Shown in pieces: positions 6,361 to 14,854 of a DNA stretch of 15,216 nucleotides (within the stretch, counting starts at the first letter, position 1; each line of letters begins with the position of its first letter). Position numbers and translations under genes: made by a program. Below the pieces are notes generated by a model, which did no database searches, had not been told where the DNA came from, and saw only the letters and a list, made by a program, of their open reading frames with translations. This stretch comes from UBA9848 sp003454065 (GTDB taxonomy: Bacteria > Spirochaetota > Spirochaetia > Sphaerochaetales > Sphaerochaetaceae), in assembly GCA_946629155.1 (NCBI GenBank), contig CAMOXM010000029.1, positions 1 through 15,216 on the forward strand, in the 5' to 3' direction.

Positions 6361-6398
6361 CTGCAACGGCGGCGTTGTCCGTCTTTGCAGCATTTTTT
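6361..6398 (+). terminator. Candidate partial terminator/attenuator between rplL and rpoB
   Basis: CTGCAA (6361-6366) pairs with TTGCAG (6385-6390) and the inner CGG (6367-6369) pairs with CCG (6379-6381), leaving a 3-base bulge and a 9-base loop. Two bases later comes a run of six T (6393-6398). This has the layout of a weak intrinsic terminator. An upstream inverted repeat GTTCG/CGAAC (6318-6322 and 6341-6345) could compete or assist. In E. coli the rplL-rpoB gap holds an attenuator that lowers rpoBC transcription; the same role is inferred here. Confidence 0.45.
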
Positions 6399-6432
6399 GC
6401 GCCGCAGAACGTGTGAAAACGGTTTGCGGCGC
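6399..6432 (+). promoter_or_regulatory. Second hairpin in the rplL-rpoB spacer
   Basis: GCGCCGCA (6399-6406) pairs perfectly with TGCGGCGC (6425-6432); after a bulged G the inner AAC (6408-6410) can pair with GTT (6422-6424). The stem is G+C rich and is followed by TATTTTGC, too broken for a standard terminator tail. It starts right after the T-run of the preceding hairpin and ends about 15 bases before the rpoB ribosome-binding site (GGAG, 6448-6451). Roles as an RNase III cleavage site, pause element or part of a tandem attenuator are all possible. Confidence 0.4.
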
Positions 6433-6462
6433 TATTTTGCTTATCTTGGAGCTGAAATTTAG

Positions 6463-9400
6463 ATGAAGAGCAATTCCAAAAAAGAACGAACTTATATTGG
6501 CGCTGAGCATTATGAGGTGTGTGATATTCCCGATCTCATATCGATTCAGACGGAATCGTACAAAAGATTCCTGCAAAAGGACAAGGTCGGAACGAAGGAA
6601 GGTCCGGATCCGAAATACGGTTTGGAAGCGGTGTTCAGATCGATTTTTCCCGTCAAGAGCTATGATGAGAACCTCATATTGGAATATAAGGGCTATACGC
6701 TTGGATTTGACAAGGCGAGCGTCAACCTTGATGAGAAGGAGTGTCGCAGGCGCAGTCAGAATTATAGCGTTTCGGTGAATGCCAAGCTTGTGCTCAAGAA
6801 CGTCAGCCCCAATCACATGACGGTTGAGGAAAAGGATTTGTATTTCGGCGATGTGCCTTTGATGACGGACCGCGGCAGCTTCATAATAAACGGATCCGAG
6901 CGCGTGGTCGTCTCGCAAATCCACAGGTCGCCCGGCGTGATAGCGCAATATGAAAAAGGGATTTATTCATCCAGAGTGATTCCTGTCAGGGGAAGTTGGC
7001 TTGAATTCGAGATAGACGATAAGCATGATGGCATATATGCGAAAATCGACAGGAAGAAGAGGATATTGGTGACCGTTTTCCTCAGATGCTTGGGATTGGC
7101 CGACCGTGAGGCGATTGTCAAGGCATTCCATTGTCCCAAGGTCATAAGCCTCGAAGAGTGGAATCAGCTTTCCAAGACTTCCAATCCCGTATATGCGTAC
7201 AGGAACTATTTCGCTGAGGATGGAACGAAGATCATAAGGGCTGGCGACAGGCTCAGTCCTGTGTTCGTCGATAGCCTGAAGCAAAGCGGAATCGATGAAA
7301 TGGAAATCATCGACTTTTCGAATCCGGACGGTTTGGGCTTCGATAGGATATTGCAATGCTTCGAAAAGGAAGAGAATCTGATCCAAAGGGATAACGGCGA
7401 GGACGAGCCGTCGGTTCAGACCGTGATAACGGAAGTCTATACGGGGCTGCAGCAGAACGAACCGCCATCAGCGGAGAAGGCGCTCCAGGAAATCGGCAAC
7501 ATGTTCTTCGATAAGAACAGATACGATTTGGGCGAAGTCGGAAAATACAAGATAAACGCCAAGTTCTATCCTGGCGTTGAAAATGAGGCCAGAGCGCTTA
7601 AGGAAGAGGAAAGGACGCTCAGGCTTCAGGATATAGTCGAGACCATCAAGTATCTGGTCAATGTCTTCTACGATAAGGAGTCCGTCGATGACATAGATCA
7701 TTTGGGGAACAGAAGAGTCAGGAGCGTCGGCGAGCTTTTGGAGAATCAGCTCAAGAGCGCGTTTCTCAAACTCGAGAGAGCCATTAAGGACAAAATGGCG
7801 AGTCAGGATTTGGAAAAGGTCAGGATTTCCGATATAGTCGCCTCCAAGGTGATAACATCGGCTATCAGGGATTTCTTCCAATCGAGCCAATTGTCGCAAT
7901 TCATGGACCAGGTGAACCCTCTTTCCGAGCTCACGCACAAAAGAAGGATCACCGCTCTGGGACCTGGCGGATTGAACAGGGAGAGAGCCAGCTTTGAAGT
8001 TCGTGATGTCCACTATACGCATTACGGCAGAATGTGTCCTATCGAAACGCCTGAAGGTCAGAACATAGGCTTGATAGTGTCTTTGGCGAATTACACCAAA
8101 GTCACTGAGAACGGATTTCTGGAAACTCCTTACAGAAGGGTGGTCAATGGAAAGGCTACGAAGGAGATAAAATATCTGGATGCCACCGAAGAGGAGCATT
8201 ATTTCATAGCGCAGGCATCCGCCAAGATAGACAAGGACGGGAATTTCGCCGAAGAGGAGGTTTCCGTCAGGAAAAAAGGAGAATACAGCAAGCAGAAGCC
8301 TGCGGATATAGAATACATGGATGTTTCGCCGCGCCAGGTCATTTCGGTGGCGGCATCGCTGATTCCGTTCCTTGAGCATGACGACGCCAACCGCGCGCTC
8401 ATGGGCTCGAACATGCAACGTCAGGCTGTTCCTCTCGTTTTCCCCGAAGCACCTAGAATCGGAACGGGAATGGAGGCGAAGGCGGCTTATGATTCCGGAG
8501 TGCTGGTGAAGGCGAAAAGCGATGGGGTCGTCTCATACGTTTCAGCATCTGAAATAAGGATAGAAGCCGACGGCGGCGCCAAGGGGAAGAAAAAGGTCGA
8601 AGATGTCTATTATCTCGGGAAGAACATAAGGACCAATGCGGAGACATGCTTCAATCAGAGGCCGATAGTAAGCAAGGGCGATGCGGTGAAAGCCGGTGAT
8701 GTGATAGCCGACGGTCCCGCATGCGACAATGGCGAACTCGCTTTGGGAAGAAACATTCTCGTCGGGTTCGTTCCATGGAACGGCTACAACTACGAGGATG
8801 CGGTCCTAATCAGCGAGCGCGTTGTGAAAGAGGATCTTTTCACATCCATACATATCAGCGAGCATTCGGTGAACGTCCGAGAAACCAAGCAGGGGATCGA
8901 ATCGCTCACTAGGGATTTGCCGAATGTGAGCAGTGAGGCCGTACGCAATCTCGATTCAGAAGGGATTATCAGAATAGGAACCAAGGTGAAATCCGGCGAT
9001 ATTCTAGTTGGAAAGGTGACGCCGAAAAGCGAAGGCGATAATTCTCCTGAAGTCAAATTGCTGAATGCGGTTTTCGGAGACAAGTCGAAGGAGACGAGGA
9101 ATTCATCCTTGAAGATGCCTCACGGTTCCGAGGGCGTCGTGATACGCGTGGATAAGCTGTCAAGGAAGAACGGAGACGACCTTGGCATCGGCACCGAAGA
9201 GGTCGTGAAGGTTCAGGTAGCCAACAAAAGGAAGCTCATGCCTGGAGACAAGATGGCCGGACGTCATGGAAACAAGGGCGTCGTGTCCAGAATCCTTCCT
9301 GTCGAGGACATGCCGTTCATGGAGGATGGAACTCCGCTTGATGTATGTCTTAACCCGCTTGGCGTTCCGTCAAGAATGAATATAGGCCAGCTTATGGAGA

Positions 9401-10008
9401 CGGAGTTGGGGTGGGCGGCTGTTGAACTCGACAAGTGGTTCAGCACGCCTGTTTTCCAAAGCGCCAGCATGGATCAGATTCAAGAGCAGATGAGATTGGC
9501 AGGTCTTTCCGAAACCTCTAAGGTACCGCTCTACGATGGCAGGACGGGGGAGAAATTCGTCAACGACGTATTTTGCGGATACATATATTATCTCAAGCTG
9601 AATCATCTTGTTGAAGACAAGGTTCATGCCAGAAGCACGGGTCCGTATTCTATGGTTACGCAGCAGCCTCTTGGCGGAAGGGCAAAATTCGGGGGACAGC
9701 GTTTCGGAGAGATGGAGGTTTGGGCGCTTGAGGCTTACGGCGCTGCAAATACGCTTGAAGAGATTCTGACCATCAAATCCGATGATATGAACGGCAGGAT
9801 GAGGGCTTATGACAATATCGTCAAGGGCGAACTTGCGGTTTGCCAAGGTTCCACCGAAGCCTTCAAGGTTCTTGTTCAGGAAGTTCGAGGGCTGTGCCTC
9901 GATATGCAGGCTTATGATAGCAAGGGGCGGCAGATTCCGCTTACCGAAAAAGATGAAGAGTCCTTGAATCGCAAAAAAGACGAAGGGCTTTTGAATCGCA
10001 AGGGATGA
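6463..10008 (+). CDS. rpoB: DNA-directed RNA polymerase subunit beta
   Basis: Beta subunit, 1181 residues, close to the Treponema length and shorter than E. coli because the lineage-specific inserts are absent. Conserved blocks in order: TDRGSFIINGSERVVVSQIHRSPG (protrusion, about 135-158); rifampicin region SQLSQFMDQVNPLSELTHKRR with ITALGPGGLNRERA (about 475-507); YTHYGRMCPIETPEGQNIGLI; EDAVLISERVVKEDLF; the catalytic-side GDKMAGRHGNKG with Lys930 and Lys938 (equivalent to E. coli 1065 and 1073); LNPLGVPSRMNIGQ; and LGGRAKFGGQRFGEMEVWALEAYGAA near the end. In the rifampicin pocket Asp482 and His492 match E. coli 516 and 526, but position 531 is Thr (Thr497). The C-terminus carries a short near-repeat, SLNRKKDEG then LLNRKG. 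The rpoC start follows 21 bases later. Confidence 0.99.
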   Translation: MKSNSKKERTYIGAEHYEVCDIPDLISIQTESYKRFLQKDKVGTKEGPDPKYGLEAVFRSIFPVKSYDENLILEYKGYTLGFDKASVNLDEKECRRRSQNYSVSVNAKLVLKNVSPNHMTVEEKDLYFGDVPLMTDRGSFIINGSERVVVSQIHRSPGVIAQYEKGIYSSRVIPVRGSWLEFEIDDKHDGIYAKIDRKKRILVTVFLRCLGLADREAIVKAFHCPKVISLEEWNQLSKTSNPVYAYRNYFAEDGTKIIRAGDRLSPVFVDSLKQSGIDEMEIIDFSNPDGLGFDRILQCFEKEENLIQRDNGEDEPSVQTVITEVYTGLQQNEPPSAEKALQEIGNMFFDKNRYDLGEVGKYKINAKFYPGVENEARALKEEERTLRLQDIVETIKYLVNVFYDKESVDDIDHLGNRRVRSVGELLENQLKSAFLKLERAIKDKMASQDLEKVRISDIVASKVITSAIRDFFQSSQLSQFMDQVNPLSELTHKRRITALGPGGLNRERASFEVRDVHYTHYGRMCPIETPEGQNIGLIVSLANYTKVTENGFLETPYRRVVNGKATKEIKYLDATEEEHYFIAQASAKIDKDGNFAEEEVSVRKKGEYSKQKPADIEYMDVSPRQVISVAASLIPFLEHDDANRALMGSNMQRQAVPLVFPEAPRIGTGMEAKAAYDSGVLVKAKSDGVVSYVSASEIRIEADGGAKGKKKVEDVYYLGKNIRTNAETCFNQRPIVSKGDAVKAGDVIADGPACDNGELALGRNILVGFVPWNGYNYEDAVLISERVVKEDLFTSIHISEHSVNVRETKQGIESLTRDLPNVSSEAVRNLDSEGIIRIGTKVKSGDILVGKVTPKSEGDNSPEVKLLNAVFGDKSKETRNSSLKMPHGSEGVVIRVDKLSRKNGDDLGIGTEEVVKVQVANKRKLMPGDKMAGRHGNKGVVSRILPVEDMPFMEDGTPLDVCLNPLGVPSRMNIGQLMETELGWAAVELDKWFSTPVFQSASMDQIQEQMRLAGLSETSKVPLYDGRTGEKFVNDVFCGYIYYLKLNHLVEDKVHARSTGPYSMVTQQPLGGRAKFGGQRFGEMEVWALEAYGAANTLEEILTIKSDDMNGRMRAYDNIVKGELAVCQGSTEAFKVLVQEVRGLCLDMQAYDSKGRQIPLTEKDEESLNRKKDEGLLNRKG
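9964..10001 (+). repeat. Short in-frame direct repeat at the end of rpoB
   Basis: TTGAATCGCAA occurs at 9964-9974 and again at 9991-10001, 27 bases apart, which is nine codons. It gives the protein end LNRKKDEG followed by LNRKG. It lies after the last conserved block of RpoB, so it only lengthens the tail. It may be an old slippage or duplication event. Confidence 0.6.
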
Positions 10009-10029
10009 TGCGGCATCAGGAGGTTTCGG

Positions 10030-13000
10030 ATGAAGGAAGTTAGCGATTATAGCAGCATTAGGATAAAATTGGCGTCTCCGGATCTTATCAAGTCGTGGTC
10101 TTATGGCGAAGTCAAGAAAGCCGAGACTATGAATTACAGGAATCTCAGGCCTGAAAGGGACGGGTTGTTTTGCGAAAGGATTTTCGGAACCACGAAGGAA
10201 TGGGAATGCTATTGCGGCAAATTCAAGACGATAAGATATAAGGGCGTCAAGTGCGAAAGATGCGGGGTGGAAGTCACTTCCGCTAAGGTTAGAAGAGAGC
10301 GGATGGGCCATATCAACCTGGCTGCGCCGGTTTCGCATATATGGTTTTACAGGACGAATCCTTCCAGGATATCCATGCTTCTCGGAATAACTAAGAACGA
10401 TTTGCATTCGGTTTTGTATTATCAGAATTACATAGTGCTTGATCCCGGCGACACCGATCTCAGGAAATGCCAGATACTGACGGAATCCGATTATAGCGAT
10501 TTTCAAAGCAGGTTCGGCGAAGGCTCTTTCAGAGCAGATATGGGTGCTGAAGCGATACGCGAGCTGCTTGAGAAGATAAACCTCGACGACCTTGCCAAGG
10601 AGATACGCGACGAAATCCAGAGGACGAAGAAGGAATACAAGAGCGACAGCAACAAGCGCAAGCAGATTCTGAGGAGACTTGAAATCGTTGAAAATCTGAA
10701 AAGCGGCGGCAACAGGCCCGAATGGATGATTCTCACGGTTCTTCCCGTTATTCCTCCCGACCTCCGACCGATGCTCGAGATGGAAGGCGGAAGATATGGT
10801 TCGACGGATATCAACGACTTGTATCGCAGGGTCATAAACAGAAGCAACAGGCTCAAGAGGCTTATCGATATGATCGCTCCGGACATCATTCTCAAAAACG
10901 AGAAGAGGATGCTTCAGGAAGCGGTTGACAACCTGATAGACAATAACGCCAATAAGAGAACGGTGAAAGGTCCTGGCAACAGACCGCTCAAGAGCCTTAG
11001 CGACATACTCAAGGGCAAGCAGGGTAGGTTCAGACTGAACCTTCTTGGAAAGAGGGTTGACTTCTCGGGCAGAAGCGTCATTGTCGTAGGCCCTGAATTG
11101 AGAATGCACCAATGCGGATTGCCTTCCGTCATGGCTCTCGAGCTTTTCAAGCCTTTCCTGTATAAGAAGCTGGTTCAGGACGAGATGATAGGCAACATGA
11201 AGAAAGCCAGGTCTATGGTCGATGAAGGCGACAGCAAGGTCTGGGAATATCTCGATGAGGTTGTTCGCGAGCATCCCGTCCTCCTGAACAGAGCGCCTAC
11301 GCTTCATAGGCTTTCGATTCAGGCGTTCGAGCCCGTTCTGGTGAGCGGCAAGACGATCAAGCTTCATCCTCTGGTCTGCCATGCGTATAATGCGGACTTC
11401 GACGGAGACCAGATGTCTGTTCATGTTCCTTTGACAATAGCTGCTCAGATCGAGTGCTGGACCATGCTTTTGTCAACTAGAAACCTTCTCGATCCTGCCA
11501 ATGGAAAACCTATTGCCTTCCCCTCGCAGGACATGGTCTTGGGGATTTACTACTTGACCAAGGCTCTTCCCGAAGATCTTGATGCGAATGGTGAGAAAAA
11601 GAAGAGGAAATACTACGACAATGTCGCTGAAGTCTATAATGCGGTCGATAACGGCGCAGTTGCCTATCAGGAGGTGATAGATTACAGGATTCCCGAGACG
11701 GGAGAGAGGGTCGAAACCACGCCTGGTAGAGTGATATTCAATGATTTTCTTCCGGACGGAATCGAGTTTCAGAACAAGTGTTTCGGCAGCAAGCAGCTGA
11801 AGGAGCTGATCGCCGAGACATTGAAGACGAAATCAAACAGCCTTACGGTCAAATTGCTTGATCTCATCAAGGATTGCGGATTCAAATACGCTACGAAATT
11901 CGGTGCTACGATATCCATGTCCGACATAGTCATACCTTCCAAGAAGACCGACGTCATATCCGATGCGTCGAAGCGCGAAAGCGAGATAAACGGCCAGTTC
12001 AGACGGGGCGTCATATCGAAGGAGGAAAGGTATAACAAGGTAATCGATATTTGGAACAAAGCCAACAACGAACTTTCAACGGACCTGATGGAAGAGCTTA
12101 AGAAGGAGAATTCCGGCTTCAATCCGTTGTACATGATGGTTGACTCCGGATCGAGAGGAAGCAAAACCCAGATATCACAGCTCGGCGGAATGCGCGGACT
12201 CATGTCGAAGCCGTCCGGAGAAGTCATAGACTTTCCGATCAAATCCAACTTCAAGGAAGGCTTGTCCATAATAGAGTTCTTCATCTCGACCAATGGCGCG
12301 AGAAAGGGACTCGCCGATACCGCTCTTAAGACAAGTCGTGCGGGACACCTTACCAGAAGGCTGGTTGATGTTTCGCAGGATGTGGTGATTACGCAGGAAG
12401 ATTGCGGAACCATAAATGGCGTATATAAGACCGAATACAAGAAGGACGAGAAGGTCATCGAGCCGCTCGCCTCGAGGATTTCGGGATGCTTCTCCCTTGA
12501 AGATGTTTATAATCCCGTCACCAACGAGAAGATTGTCGGGGTGAATGAGGAGATAACCGACGAAATAGCTCAGGAGATAGAGGATGTCGGAATAGAGGGG
12601 GTGCTTGTCAGAAGCGTTCTGACTTGTGAGAGCCGAAAGGGCCTTTGCAGGAAATGCTACGGCAGGAACCTTGCGAACAACAGGCCCGTTGATATCGGCG
12701 AGGCAGTCGGAGTCGTTGCGGCGCAGAGTATCGGTCAGCCGGGAACCCAGCTTACGATGAGAACGTTCCATACCGGAGGAACGGCATCGACATCAACCGA
12801 AAACAACAGGATTCTTTTCTCCACGGATGCCATAGTCAATAGAATCGTCGGAAGCATCGTTGAACGCGAAAGCGACGGCATGAAAGTGTTTTCCAGAAAA
12901 GGCGGGGTGTTCTATAGCGCCGTTCTTGATCGCATAAAGGCGAAGGAATACATGATCGAGGAAGGTGGCAGGATTCTCAAAGGAATGGCGATAGCCAAGG

Positions 13001-14406
13001 ACGGCGGCAAGCAGATTGTTTCTTCGTTCAATGGATTCGCCCATTTCGAAGGCAGGAATCTTCTGATTCTTCAAAAAGAGCAGAAAATCGAAATAAAGAG
13101 CGGAAGCGAGCTTTACGCCAAGGAGGGCGAATGCCTTAAAAGCGGGGATACCCTCGTGACATTCGATCCGTTCTCCGAGCCGATCATCGCGGAAAAATCA
13201 GGAAAGGTGGAATACAAGGACATCCATGCCGGCTCGACTCTTACGGAGGAATATGTCGAGGAAAGCGGAGAGATCGTCAAGCATATAAGCGATAAGGTTT
13301 ATCGCGATGTCGCTCCTGCGATCGTGATCGTCAACGGCAAAGGCAAGGAGATTGATTCCTATCCCTTGCCTAGCGGATCCACGCTTCAGGTCGATGATGG
13401 CCAGGAAGTGCATGTCGGCGATATAATCGCAAAGCTGACGAAGAGCAATGTCAAGACCAAGGATATCACAGGCGGTCTTCCTAGGATCGAAGAGCTCGTG
13501 GAAGCTCGCCGTCCCACTGACAGCGCCGTTCTCGCGCACATATCCGGAATCGTTCATATCGAAGGCATAGAGAGAAACCAAAGGGTGATTACCGTCGAGG
13601 ATATGTTCGGAAAGAAATACAAGCATCTCATCCCCCTTTCCAAACATCTTCTCGTGCGCGAGAAAGATAAGGTCGAGGCTGCGGAAAAGCTTTGCGACGG
13701 CACTATTGATCCGCATGACATCCTCGAGATATGCGGCGAGAACGTGCTTAGGGAGTTTTTGGTCAACCAGATAAAGGATGTGTATCGAGAGCAGGAGGTT
13801 GACATCAACGAGAAGCATTGCGGCATAGTCGTCCGCCAGATGCTCAAGAAGGTCAGGATAATCAAGATCGGGGATACCAATTTCGTTCAGAACCAATTTG
13901 TTGACAAGAAGAAGTTCATGGCGGAGAACGAAAGGGTGGAAAGGGAAGGAGGAGTTCCGGCTGTTGCCGCTCCGCTTCTGCAGGGAATCACCAGATCTTC
14001 GCTTTCGAATTCCTTTATAGCGGCCGCTTCCTTCCAGGAAACGTCAAAGATGTTGACAGATGCTTCGATTGCTGGTAATATAGATAGGTTAGATGGGTTG
14101 AAGGAGAATGTCATCGTCGGTCAGATGATTCCTGCGGGAACGGGAATGAAGTACTACAGGGATGGGCTTGTAATCGATGAGGACGAATTCGACGAAGACG
14201 AACTCAACGAAAAGATAAAGAACGCCAAGGAAGAGTCGTTTGACGATGAATTGGCTGATATGGCAAACATCAGCTTTGAGGAAGATGCTGATTTGGATTC
14301 GATCCTGGCGGAGGAAATGGACGACGATTCGCAAGGCGATCTTGCGGAGTCGGATTCCGATGAGGACTATTCGTTCGATCCTGACGGGTTCGATGGTGAT
14401 GATTAG
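10030..14406 (+). CDS. rpoC: DNA-directed RNA polymerase subunit beta'
   Basis: Beta' subunit, 1458 residues. The first zinc site is Cys60, Cys62, Cys75, Cys78. The active-site loop NADFDGDQM spans 454-462 and its Asp456, Asp458 and Asp460 hold the catalytic Mg2+. The second zinc site is Cys792, Cys866, Cys873, Cys876. The bridge helix is NGARKGLADTALKTSRAGHLTRRL (about 757-780) and the trigger loop lies in AAQSIGQPGTQLTMRTFHTGGTAS (about 900-923). The conserved SFIAAASFQET and LKENVIVGQMIPAGTG close the core near residue 1375. After it comes a 77-residue acidic tail (1382-1458) with 36 Asp/Glu and only three Lys. The ribosome-binding site is AGGAGG at 10018-10023. The sequence resembles Treponema RpoC from its first residues (MKEVSDYSSIRIKLASP). 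Confidence 0.99.
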   Translation: MKEVSDYSSIRIKLASPDLIKSWSYGEVKKAETMNYRNLRPERDGLFCERIFGTTKEWECYCGKFKTIRYKGVKCERCGVEVTSAKVRRERMGHINLAAPVSHIWFYRTNPSRISMLLGITKNDLHSVLYYQNYIVLDPGDTDLRKCQILTESDYSDFQSRFGEGSFRADMGAEAIRELLEKINLDDLAKEIRDEIQRTKKEYKSDSNKRKQILRRLEIVENLKSGGNRPEWMILTVLPVIPPDLRPMLEMEGGRYGSTDINDLYRRVINRSNRLKRLIDMIAPDIILKNEKRMLQEAVDNLIDNNANKRTVKGPGNRPLKSLSDILKGKQGRFRLNLLGKRVDFSGRSVIVVGPELRMHQCGLPSVMALELFKPFLYKKLVQDEMIGNMKKARSMVDEGDSKVWEYLDEVVREHPVLLNRAPTLHRLSIQAFEPVLVSGKTIKLHPLVCHAYNADFDGDQMSVHVPLTIAAQIECWTMLLSTRNLLDPANGKPIAFPSQDMVLGIYYLTKALPEDLDANGEKKKRKYYDNVAEVYNAVDNGAVAYQEVIDYRIPETGERVETTPGRVIFNDFLPDGIEFQNKCFGSKQLKELIAETLKTKSNSLTVKLLDLIKDCGFKYATKFGATISMSDIVIPSKKTDVISDASKRESEINGQFRRGVISKEERYNKVIDIWNKANNELSTDLMEELKKENSGFNPLYMMVDSGSRGSKTQISQLGGMRGLMSKPSGEVIDFPIKSNFKEGLSIIEFFISTNGARKGLADTALKTSRAGHLTRRLVDVSQDVVITQEDCGTINGVYKTEYKKDEKVIEPLASRISGCFSLEDVYNPVTNEKIVGVNEEITDEIAQEIEDVGIEGVLVRSVLTCESRKGLCRKCYGRNLANNRPVDIGEAVGVVAAQSIGQPGTQLTMRTFHTGGTASTSTENNRILFSTDAIVNRIVGSIVERESDGMKVFSRKGGVFYSAVLDRIKAKEYMIEEGGRILKGMAIAKDGGKQIVSSFNGFAHFEGRNLLILQKEQKIEIKSGSELYAKEGECLKSGDTLVTFDPFSEPIIAEKSGKVEYKDIHAGSTLTEEYVEESGEIVKHISDKVYRDVAPAIVIVNGKGKEIDSYPLPSGSTLQVDDGQEVHVGDIIAKLTKSNVKTKDITGGLPRIEELVEARRPTDSAVLAHISGIVHIEGIERNQRVITVEDMFGKKYKHLIPLSKHLLVREKDKVEAAEKLCDGTIDPHDILEICGENVLREFLVNQIKDVYREQEVDINEKHCGIVVRQMLKKVRIIKIGDTNFVQNQFVDKKKFMAENERVEREGGVPAVAAPLLQGITRSSLSNSFIAAASFQETSKMLTDASIAGNIDRLDGLKENVIVGQMIPAGTGMKYYRDGLVIDEDEFDEDELNEKIKNAKEESFDDELADMANISFEEDADLDSILAEEMDDDSQGDLAESDSDEDYSFDPDGFDGDD
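14053..14081 (+). promoter_or_regulatory. Candidate internal promoter in rpoC for rpsL-rpsG
   Basis: TTGACA (14053-14058, 6 of 6) is followed after exactly 17 bases by TAATAT (14076-14081, 4 of 6) preceded by TGG, an extended -10 form. Transcription would start near 14088, about 370 bases before rpsL. The codons across the -10 (GGT AAT ATA GAT AGG TTA) include ATA and TTA and look A+T richer than the surrounding rpoC. The promoter before tRNA-Thr shares the string TAATATAGA. Coding constraint makes chance possible, so this is a candidate only. Confidence 0.4.
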
Positions 14407-14460
14407 CATCCATGCTGGCTTTGAGGCTGCATATGCGTATGTAGGAATAAGGAGGATTAG

Positions 14461-14835
14461 ATGCCTACGATAAATCAGATGATAAGAATGGGCAGAACCG
14501 CATCAAAGTCAAAGACAAAATCTCCGGCTTTGAATGGTTGCCCAGAGAAGAGAGGCGTGTGCACGCGTGTGATGACGCTCACGCCGAAAAAGCCCAATTC
14601 GGCTTTGCGCAAAGTGGCGCGTGTCAGACTTTCGAACGGAATGGAAGTGACGGCATACATACCTGGAATCGGTCATACGCTCCAGGAGCACTCGGTTGTA
14701 CTGATGAGGGGCGGAAGGGTGAAGGATCTTCCGGGCGTGCGTTATCACATAATCAGAGGCACCAGGGATTCGCTTGGCGTCGATAAGAGGAAAAGAAGCA
14801 GATCCAAGTATGGTGCTAAAAGGCCCAAGGCTTGA
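14461..14835 (+). CDS. rpsL: 30S ribosomal protein S12
   Basis: S12, 124 residues, lies at the decoding centre and controls fidelity. It begins MPTINQMIRMGR and carries the conserved TPKKPNSALRKVARVRL with Lys43, and GGRVKDLPGVRYHIIRG with Lys88 and Pro91. These are the wild-type residues at the positions where streptomycin-resistance changes usually arise, so nothing here predicts resistance. The Cys27-x6-Cys34 pair seen in many S12 proteins is present. The end is the basic KRKRSRSKYGAKRPKA. A strong AAGGAGG (14449-14455) lies 5 bases before the ATG; the spacer from rpoC is 54 bases with no terminator. rpsG follows after 19 bases. Confidence 0.98.
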   Translation: MPTINQMIRMGRTASKSKTKSPALNGCPEKRGVCTRVMTLTPKKPNSALRKVARVRLSNGMEVTAYIPGIGHTLQEHSVVLMRGGRVKDLPGVRYHIIRGTRDSLGVDKRKRSRSKYGAKRPKA

Positions 14836-14854
14836 TTTTTGAGGTGAGGCGGAT

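Noticed and set aside
7468..8418. A 316-codon open frame on the - strand inside rpoB
   Set aside because: It is antisense to conserved RpoB blocks including the rifampicin region, with no ribosome-binding site or domain seen.
10925..10953. Perfect TTGACA strings inside rpoC at 10925, 11431 and 13901
   Set aside because: None has a -10-like hexamer at suitable spacing; these are coding coincidences.
9370..11424. A 684-codon open frame on the - strand across the rpoB-rpoC junction
   Set aside because: It lies opposite two unmistakable conserved genes, its protein shows no recognisable domain, and long antisense frames arise from the codon bias of such genes.
14486..14835. Streptomycin-resistance changes in S12
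   Set aside because: Lys43, Lys88 and Pro91 are the ordinary sensitive-type residues.
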